A stretch of 11,710 nucleotides of DNA from Bacteroidota bacterium (lineage in GTDB: Bacteria > Bacteroidota > Bacteroidia > Chitinophagales > Chitinophagaceae), in the NCBI GenBank assembly GCA_023409675.1, contig JAEYRC010000300.1, positions 1 through 11,710 on the forward strand. The letters are read 5' to 3'. A program made the translations under genes and the position numbers. Under the pieces are notes generated by a model. The model was not told the DNA's origin. It made no database searches and saw only the letters and a list, made by a program, of their open reading frames with translations. Below are positions 7,422-11,710 of this stretch, piece by piece. Positions within the stretch are counted from its first letter, which is position 1. Each line of letters opens with the position of its first letter.

Positions 7422-7814
7422 GCCCGATCCGGGCTTCAGTTTAAGATCCGGAAACAGTGATGTGGCTAATAAGATGATGGTGGAAAATAACATGATCCAT
7501 ATTCCAGCCTGTTTTTCAGGACAGATGCCTACATAGCAACCGGTAAAAATCATAAAACAACGGATCGCGAAAGCAAGCAGTATGCCTACAATGAAGATGT
7601 TGATCCGTTTAGCCCATACCTTAGGGATCAGTATCAGCAGTATGGATATCGACGCCAGGGTTACGATGAGAATTCCCGGACGGCCATATACCGCATTCTC
7701 CGAAAAAAAGCCGGTAAAGGTTTTCTGTATGTCGGGATGATAGGTCCAGGGTAAGAAACACGATATGACCAATACGATAGCCGCAATTATGCCCAGCCAT
7801 TTAAACAATTTCAT
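7407..7814 (-). CDS. hypothetical four-helix membrane protein
   Basis: I cannot assign a named family. The 135-residue product has four probable membrane helices, near residues 5-24, 46-65, 71-90 and 103-122, and a short basic tail. Notable segments are SCFLPWTY at the end of helix 1, the loop NAVYGRPG, IPKVWAKRIN between helices 2 and 3, and TGCYVGICPEKQ after helix 3, with Cys93 and Cys98 close enough for a disulfide or metal site. I have the impression that similar short proteins occur in other Bacteroidota, but their role is unknown to me. A candidate promoter lies just upstream, so it is probably transcribed alone. Its last codons overlap the VIT1-like gene tail to tail. Confidence 0.82.
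   Translation of the reverse strand: MKLFKWLGIIAAIVLVISCFLPWTYHPDIQKTFTGFFSENAVYGRPGILIVTLASISILLILIPKVWAKRINIFIVGILLAFAIRCFMIFTGCYVGICPEKQAGIWIMLFSTIILLATSLFPDLKLKPGSGSAKK
7418..7439. terminator. GC-rich hairpin at the convergent gene ends
   Basis: AGCCCG-ATC-CGGGCT (7421-7435) is a perfect stem, extended by CTG/CAG outside with one bulged base. It lies at the overlapping ends of the VIT1-like gene and the convergent membrane-protein gene, inside the coding sequence of the latter. The tract that follows is only weakly T-rich on either strand, so termination is possible but unproven. Confidence 0.35.
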
Positions 7815-7833
7815 CTATGCTTATTTACTGGGT

Positions 7834-7841
7834 CAAAAATA
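7834..7841 (-). promoter_or_regulatory. candidate -7 box for the hypothetical membrane protein
   Basis: Read on the minus strand, TATTTTTG matches TAnnTTTG exactly and lies 19 bases before the ATG at 7814. A TTG (7859-7857) sits 15 bases upstream, slightly closer than usual for a -33 element. Confidence 0.42.
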
Positions 7842-7958
7842 CAGCTTCTGCAGCGGCAATTCCATATAATTTATACCCGGCAAAAAGGATGAAATTCGTA
7901 GACAACAGCTTTCGGTGGAATAGTGAATTTTGGAACCGCAATTGAACTTATTTAACTA

Positions 7959-8000
7959 TAATTAGTCTTATCTTTAAATGGCTACAGCCCGAACTAATTA
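7959..8000 (+). promoter_or_regulatory. candidate promoter of the response regulator, flanked by an 8-bp inverted repeat
   Basis: TATCTTTA (7969-7976) resembles the TAnnTTTG -7 box and lies 45 bases before the ATG at 8022. It is bracketed by TAATTAGT (7959-7966) and its exact inverted complement ACTAATTA (7993-8000). Half-sites around a -7 box would suit a regulator binding site, but the region is AT-rich and no clear -33 TTTG is present. I see nothing else in the 7815-8021 gap. Confidence 0.33.
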
Positions 8001-8021
8001 AAAAAGAAAATCCCCCCAGAC

Positions 8022-8426
8022 ATGTCAGATTGCAGCATTTGGATTGTGGATGATGATCCCGACGATCTTGAATTAATTGAACAGGCTTTTAAAGATAGCC
8101 ATCAGGGCGTAAGGGTATTTGAATCGGAAGAAGCTGAAAAAATTTTTCCTACCCTGGAAAGCCTTTCTCCCGCCGAACTTCCGCTGCTTATCCTGCTGGA
8201 TATTAATATGCCCGTGATGTCGGGCAAGGCGCTCCTGGAAAAGATCAAAGGAGATGATCGGTTTAAATATCTTCCGGTCATCATGTTCACTACCTCGAAC
8301 TCCGCTAAGGAAATGACCGAGTGTTATGATAAGGGAGCCAATTGTTTTATCACTAAACCACATACCTATACGCAGATGGTCGACATCTGTTCTTCGCTTG
8401 TGGTACTGTTTTGCCGGAATAACTGA
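8022..8426 (+). CDS. single-domain response regulator (receiver domain only)
   Basis: This 134-residue protein consists of one CheY-like receiver domain and nothing else. The acidic pocket is Asp10-Asp11-Asp12, the phosphoacceptor is Asp60 (LLDINMP), the switch Thr/Ser is near 90-92 (FTTSN), and Lys112-Pro113 completes the active site. All expected residues are present, so it should be phosphorylated by a histidine kinase or take part in a phosphorelay. It has no DNA-binding or enzyme output domain, so it acts by protein contact or as a relay. No kinase gene is in the window, so its partner is unknown. It has its own candidate promoter and a strong terminator and is probably transcribed alone. 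Confidence 0.93.
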   Translation: MSDCSIWIVDDDPDDLELIEQAFKDSHQGVRVFESEEAEKIFPTLESLSPAELPLLILLDINMPVMSGKALLEKIKGDDRFKYLPVIMFTTSNSAKEMTECYDKGANCFITKPHTYTQMVDICSSLVVLFCRNN

Positions 8427-8439
8427 TCGTTAAGCGCAT

Positions 8440-8474
8440 AAAAAAAAGGCCTGATATACACCAGGCCTTTTTTT
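8440..8474. terminator. bidirectional intrinsic terminator
   Basis: The stem is GGCCTG (8448-8453) with CAGGCC (8462-8467) and an eight-base loop, flanked by an A tract (8440-8447) and T7 (8468-8474). It therefore ends with a U run whichever strand is transcribed. It lies 14 bases after the response regulator and 18 bases after the ahcY stop, and serves both. Confidence 0.92.
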
Positions 8475-8492
8475 GATATGGAATATCCGGAA

Positions 8493-9164
8493 TTAATACC
8501 GGTACAGATCGGTTTTGAAAGGACCGTTTTTCGGAATACCCAGGTAATCCGCCTGAGCATCTGTCAGTTCATCGAGCACTACCCCGATTTTAGCCAGATG
8601 CAGCCGGGCAACTTTTTCATCCAGGTGTTTCGGCAACACATATACCTTATTGGCATACTGGTCGTTATTCGTCCACAGTTCAATCTGTGCAAGGGTTTGA
8701 TTCGTAAAGCTATTACTCATTACAAAAGAAGGATGACCTGTTGCACATCCGAGGTTCACCAGCCTTCCTTCAGCAAGTACAATGATATCTTTACCCTCAA
8801 CAGTGTACATGTCAACCTGAGGCTTAATGGTATCCTTTGTATTACCATAGTTATTGTTCAGCCAGGCCATATCAATTTCAATATCAAAGTGACCAATATT
8901 ACAAACAATGGCTTTGTCTTTCATAGCCCTGAAATGTGCTTCTGTGATCAGGTCGCGGCAACCGGAAGCTGTTACAATGATGTCAGCTTCTTTTACCGCA
9001 TCGATCATTTTTTTCACTTCAAAACCATCCATAGCTGCCTGTAGTGCGCAGATTGGGTCGATCTCCGTTACAATAACCCGGCAACCAGCACCCTGCAGTG
9101 AGGCGGCGGAACCTTTACCCACATCACCATAACCACCTACAACAGCTACCTTACCGGCAAGCAT
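8493..9164 (-). CDS. ahcY: AhcY C-terminal fragment (NAD-binding domain)
   Basis: This is the continuation after the TAA; the first ATG is at 9164 (MLAGKVAVV), 17 codons beyond the stop. It holds the NAD-binding glycine motif GYGDVGKG (230-237 of the full numbering), VTEIDPICALQA, the NIGHFD motif with its catalytic His, and the C-terminal GPFKTDLYRY tail whose Lys436 and Tyr440 reach into the partner subunit's NAD site. I see no promoter or ribosome binding site before 9164, so separate translation is doubtful. Confidence 0.6.
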   Translation of the reverse strand: MLAGKVAVVGGYGDVGKGSAASLQGAGCRVIVTEIDPICALQAAMDGFEVKKMIDAVKEADIIVTASGCRDLITEAHFRAMKDKAIVCNIGHFDIEIDMAWLNNNYGNTKDTIKPQVDMYTVEGKDIIVLAEGRLVNLGCATGHPSFVMSNSFTNQTLAQIELWTNNDQYANKVYVLPKHLDEKVARLHLAKIGVVLDELTDAQADYLGIPKNGPFKTDLYRY

Positions 9165-9215
9165 AACATCGGTTGCGCGACGGATGGCATCGACGAGGCT
9201 TTCTTTACAACCGTA

Positions 9216-9821
9216 TTAGTTATCAAACTTCGACTTGGTTACTGAATCATTTACATTGATCGCCGGAACAGGTAAGGTACCTTTAACCATGCGCTCATAC
9301 AGGCGGTGAACACCGGTAGTGGTTTCTTCTGAAATACCTTTCAGGTGTTGAATCAGTTCGGGATAGCTATCCAGAACCATATTGGTAAGGTCGCCCCCAT
9401 CATCAAGGATCATATTGAGGGGCCTGTCGGTACTTCCAAAGAAAAGCGTCTGTTCAATACACCAGTCTGCTTCTTCAACAGTCTGGCCTTTCCAGGCAAA
9501 TACGCCAATCCCTGCTGCTGCAATTGCTGCCGCCGCATGATCCTGCGTTGAAAATATATTACATGAACTCCAGCGTACTTCAGCGCCAAGCTCAACCAGT
9601 GTTTCAATCAGTACGGCAGTTTGAATGGTCATGTGCAGACAACCCGCGATACGGGCGCCCTGCAGTGGTTTTGACTGGCCATATTCCTGGCGGAGTGCCA
9701 TCAAACCAGGCATTTCGGCTTCGGCAAGGCGAATTTCCTTGCGTCCCCATTCTGCCAGTGACATGTCTTTTACTTTATACGGCAGATTCAGATCGATCGT
9801 TGATTTCAGTTGTATATCCAT
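9216..9821 (-). CDS. ahcY: AhcY N-terminal fragment (substrate-binding domain)
   Basis: This is the part translated before the TAA: 201 residues. It carries the substrate-domain residues His63 (GCLHMT), Asp141 (ILDDGGD), Glu166 (SEETTTG), and Lys196 and Asp200 (TKSKFD), which correspond to human His55, Asp131, Glu156, Lys186 and Asp190. It ends just after Asn201, so the whole NAD-binding Rossmann domain is lost. The fragment alone cannot catalyse the NAD-dependent reaction. Confidence 0.75.
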   Translation of the reverse strand: MDIQLKSTIDLNLPYKVKDMSLAEWGRKEIRLAEAEMPGLMALRQEYGQSKPLQGARIAGCLHMTIQTAVLIETLVELGAEVRWSSCNIFSTQDHAAAAIAAAGIGVFAWKGQTVEEADWCIEQTLFFGSTDRPLNMILDDGGDLTNMVLDSYPELIQHLKGISEETTTGVHRLYERMVKGTLPVPAINVNDSVTKSKFDN

Positions 9822-9838
9822 CGTGTGGTTGATTTTTG

Positions 9839-9846
9839 CAAAGGTA
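9839..9846 (-). promoter_or_regulatory. ahcY: ahcY -7 promoter box
   Basis: On the minus strand TACCTTTG matches the Bacteroidota -7 consensus TAnnTTTG exactly and lies 17 bases before the ahcY ATG, giving a very short leader. No -33 TTTG is at ideal spacing; a TTG lies about 29 bases further upstream. Confidence 0.5.
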
Positions 9847-9930
9847 ATACATTTGATTCAGCAGCATTCATTCATCAACAGGCAATTCAGGGCTTCCACC
9901 GGCATAATGGCCTGTAATGCCACCGTATAC

Positions 9931-10410
9931 TCATAAACTGTTGCGGTTACCGAATGACTTTAGCATTTCTGCAACAATTTTATCGATAGGAAGATGAAAA
10001 TGTTGCGGGTCAATTTCATGCAGCGGTATGAGTCGAAAGGTTTCGCATTCCCCCGTAAGCCGGTAAGTTTCGAGCTGAGCGGCATCAAAATCAAAAGGGG
10101 CCTCACGGATCACCGGCTTAATGGGCTCAAGAGCTCGAACCCTGTAATAAATAGAGATGATCTGATTCCCGGGATCAAAAGCGCTTTCCTGAAAAAAATC
10201 CGTTGTGTACAGGTGATCTGTAACCTCTATGGATAGATCAAGTTCTTCCTGGTATTCGCGTCGGAGGCAATCGCGGGTGCCCTCGCCGAATTCCAGTCCA
10301 CCACCCGGGAACTTCGTAATCAGTGCCCCACGGATCATTTCATCACTCACCAGCACCTTATCCTCCTCCGTGATCAGTACACCATAAACCCGGATATTGA
10401 ATGCATTCAT
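9931..10410 (-). CDS. Nudix hydrolase
   Basis: This 159-residue protein has a clear Nudix box at residues 37-59 (pattern G-x5-E-x7-RE-x2-EE): Gly37, Glu43, Arg51-Glu52 and Glu55-Glu56, the Mg2+-binding catalytic helix that cleaves nucleoside diphosphates linked to another group. Position 58, normally Gly in the box, is Asp. The N-terminal strand FNIRVYGVLITEEDKVLVSDE and the FPGGGLEFGEG turn are typical. The substrate cannot be deduced. It starts two bases after the corA stop on the same strand, so translation is probably coupled and the two are cotranscribed. Then 109 bases without a gene separate it from ahcY, which has its own -7 box. Confidence 0.93.
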   Translation of the reverse strand: MNAFNIRVYGVLITEEDKVLVSDEMIRGALITKFPGGGLEFGEGTRDCLRREYQEELDLSIEVTDHLYTTDFFQESAFDPGNQIISIYYRVRALEPIKPVIREAPFDFDAAQLETYRLTGECETFRLIPLHEIDPQHFHLPIDKIVAEMLKSFGNRNSL

Positions 10411-10412
10411 TT

Positions 10413-11351
10413 TCAGAAAAGTTTCTTTTTCAAAAATACCCAGCCGATGATCAGTGAAAGAACCAGCGATAGAAATACCGGTATATAAAAAGCGTATGGT
10501 GAGTTGGAATAAGGAATAGGAACGTTCATCCCATAAATACTGGCTACCAGCACCGGGAAGGTGAGTACAATGGTTATGACCGATAAGCGTTTCAACACTT
10601 CATTCTGATTGTTGGCAATGATGCTGGCAAACGCATCAAGGGTGCTGCTGAGAATGTTCGTATAAATATTGGCCATCTCCAAGGCCTGTGAATTATCTAC
10701 GATCAGGTCATTTAAAAACTCTCTTTCCTCTTCATTCAGGCCAAGGAAATTAGTACGTTCAATCTTCATCAGCATGACTTCATTCGAGCGCAGCGCGGTA
10801 ACGAAATACACGAGGCTTTTCTGAATACGCATCAACTGCAGCAACTGTTCATTACGGTTAGCTGCATACAGTTTCTGTTCAAGAATATTCCTGCGTACAT
10901 TGATGCTTTTAAGGCTTTCGGTAAAAGTTTGAATGATCTTTTCAAAAATTTTCAGCACCATCTGATTTTTCTTATCAGAGTGGCGGTTTTCGAACGTATT
11001 CAGGAATTTTTTAATCGCTTCATTATCGAATGAGTTCACCGTTACGATCTGGTTATGGGTAAGAATTATACAGATCGGAATGGTTATATAATAAGCATCA
11101 CTTTCACTGAAGGAATTGTTTTCGGTAGGTGTTTTGATGACCACCAGTTTCACATTATCCTCTTCTTCAAAGCGGCTGCGTTCATCAATATCCAGTGAAT
11201 CTTTGAGAAAGTCGAGCGGAATATCCAGTATCTCCGAAAGCTCGGAAAACTCTTCCAGTTTAAGGGGCGGAACAACATTGACCCATGAACCATTTTCAGG
11301 CTTATTGATGGCCATGGTCTTTTGTTCGCTATGTTTAAAATACTGGATCAT
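10413..11351 (-). CDS. corA: CorA-family magnesium/divalent cation transporter
   Basis: CorA is a homopentameric inner-membrane channel for Mg2+ (some members carry Co2+, Ni2+ or Zn2+). The product has 312 residues, the usual size. The first 250 residues form the cytoplasmic domain: a mixed alpha/beta N-terminal part, then a long charged helical region (about 120-250) corresponding to the stalk helix. Helix TM1 (about 251-273) ends in the hallmark YGMN with Gly-Met-Asn at 274-276, the ion selectivity filter. A short loop (VPIPYSNSPYAF) leads to TM2 (about 289-306) and a basic KKK tail. The start at ATG 11351 gives a plausible N-terminus; a Met at residue 13 is an alternative. It lies 83 bases after dapF with no terminator between, and two bases before the Nudix gene. 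Confidence 0.94.
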   Translation of the reverse strand: MIQYFKHSEQKTMAINKPENGSWVNVVPPLKLEEFSELSEILDIPLDFLKDSLDIDERSRFEEEDNVKLVVIKTPTENNSFSESDAYYITIPICIILTHNQIVTVNSFDNEAIKKFLNTFENRHSDKKNQMVLKIFEKIIQTFTESLKSINVRRNILEQKLYAANRNEQLLQLMRIQKSLVYFVTALRSNEVMLMKIERTNFLGLNEEEREFLNDLIVDNSQALEMANIYTNILSSTLDAFASIIANNQNEVLKRLSVITIVLTFPVLVASIYGMNVPIPYSNSPYAFYIPVFLSLVLSLIIGWVFLKKKLF

Positions 11352-11434
11352 GCAGATGATTTATTATAGAACAAGAATAAATCGGTATGGCCGCTTCCTC
11401 TCTTTGATCAGCATAACCCCGATAATTTACGAAT

Positions 11435-11710
11435 TTAATCATCCAGGGATATCCTGCCCTGAAAAACTTCCTTCGCGGGTCCGCAAAGCCAGATATTTTT
11501 ATAGGAATCGTTTATACCCCGGTCATATTCCACACTCAGCCTGCCTCCCCTTGTATGCACAATGACTTCATTGAAGCCATTTTCTTTATGATGATTGGCA
11601 AGTGCGGCAGCCGTTACACCGGTTCCGCAACTCAGTGTTTCAGCTTCTACACCACGTTCGTAGGTACGAACGAAAATTTCATCGTCATTCACCGCTTCAA
11701 CGAAATTGAC
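11435..11710 (-). CDS. dapF: diaminopimelate epimerase, C-terminal part (5' end beyond window)
   Basis: DapF interconverts LL- and meso-diaminopimelate for lysine and peptidoglycan synthesis, without a cofactor, using two cysteines. The frame is open from the right window edge to a TAA at 11437-11435, giving the last 91 residues. It includes VNFVEAVNDDEI, the YERGVEAETLSCGTG motif with one catalytic Cys, and a final beta-rich stretch ending QGRISLDD. The other catalytic Cys and the N-terminal half are to the right of the window. The visible part has no internal stop. It is followed on the same strand by corA and the Nudix gene. Confidence 0.94.
   Translation of the reverse strand, partial: VNFVEAVNDDEIFVRTYERGVEAETLSCGTGVTAAALANHHKENGFNEVIVHTRGGRLSVEYDRGINDSYKNIWLCGPAKEVFQGRISLDD

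Larger units (their letters stand above)
8493..9821 (-). pseudogene. ahcY: adenosylhomocysteinase interrupted by an in-frame TAA
   Basis: AhcY hydrolyses S-adenosylhomocysteine to adenosine and homocysteine with bound NAD+, relieving inhibition of methyltransferases. Read through, the gene encodes 442 positions of the normal enzyme from ATG 9821 to TAA 8495-8493. Codon 202 (9218-9216) is TAA. The sequence before it ends NDSVTKSKFDN and the sequence after it begins YGCKESLVDAIRRATDV, in the same frame, exactly as in intact homologues. No base is inserted or deleted. The codon is one substitution away from a Lys, Gln or Leu codon; the residue there in relatives is typically Lys or Leu. All other catalytic and cofactor residues are present, so decay is minimal. 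TAA terminates several other genes here, including ahcY itself, so reassignment is unlikely. It could be a sequencing error, a recent mutation or readthrough. If the stop is real, no functional enzyme is expected from this copy. Confidence 0.9.

Noticed and set aside
8478..9044. Long plus-strand open frame of 188 codons opposite ahcY
   Set aside because: It lies entirely antisense to the conserved AhcY C-terminal domain and has no recognisable domain; it is a shadow of that gene.
9213..9221. Programmed frameshift or stop codon recoding in ahcY
   Set aside because: Both halves are in the same frame, so no frameshift is needed. The codon is TAA, not the TGA or TAG used for selenocysteine or pyrrolysine, and TAA ends rocD, dapF, the 7407-7814 gene and ahcY itself, which argues against reassignment.
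9901..9921. GGCAT/ATGCC hairpin after the Nudix gene as a terminator
   Set aside because: Only five pairs with an eleven-base loop and no T tract on either strand.
11116..11565. 149-codon plus-strand open frame opposite corA and dapF
   Set aside because: Low-complexity Ser-rich translation that spans two convincing genes on the other strand.
1..11710. CRISPR array, transposon, prophage, tRNA or rRNA
   Set aside because: No regularly spaced repeats, transposase or integrase motifs, phage genes or tRNA-like cloverleaf sequences were seen on either strand.

Overview
The window looks like an ordinary chromosomal segment of a Bacteroidota bacterium, probably from the Chitinophagaceae or a close relative. 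The grounds are the protein styles (ETF subunits, ornithine aminotransferase and adenosylhomocysteinase read as Bacteroidota versions), the -7 boxes of the TAnnTTTG type upstream of several genes, the near absence of Shine-Dalgarno sequences, and a medium G+C content. The genus call rests on memory of protein families and is not certain. I see no phage, transposon, CRISPR array, rRNA or tRNA.

Layout. Minus strand 1-864: a small TPR protein followed by tilS, whose 3' end runs off the left edge. Plus strand 1025-4370: etfB, etfA, a bifunctional nuclease (DUF151/BFN) with a UVR tail, then ispE. Minus strand 4349-5251: a family 2 glycosyltransferase that overlaps ispE tail to tail. Plus strand 5491-7421: rocD and a VIT1/CCC1-type metal transporter. 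Minus strand 7407-7814: an unrecognised four-helix membrane protein, again overlapping tail to tail. Plus strand 8022-8426: a stand-alone receiver-domain response regulator ending in a strong bidirectional terminator. Minus strand 8493-11710: ahcY, a Nudix hydrolase, corA, and the C-terminal part of dapF, which runs off the right edge.

How the genes relate. Most are housekeeping: electron transfer from acyl-CoA dehydrogenases (ETF), isoprenoid precursors (IspE), lysine and peptidoglycan precursors (DapF), tRNA modification (TilS), the methyl cycle (AhcY), arginine/proline metabolism (RocD) and metal transport (CorA, VIT1-like). Apart from the EtfA/EtfB complex they do not form one pathway, and I find no convincing undescribed multi-gene system.

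The main anomaly is in ahcY. An in-frame TAA at 9218-9216 replaces one codon directly after the active-site SKFDN motif, while the sequence on both sides is intact and in the same frame. This is either a sequencing error, a very recent nonsense mutation, or readthrough. Secondary points of interest are a perfect palindrome with a competing hairpin ahead of rocD, repeats around candidate promoters, and two tail-to-tail gene overlaps. No stretch longer than 300 bases lacks a gene; the largest gap is about 240 bases (5252-5490).
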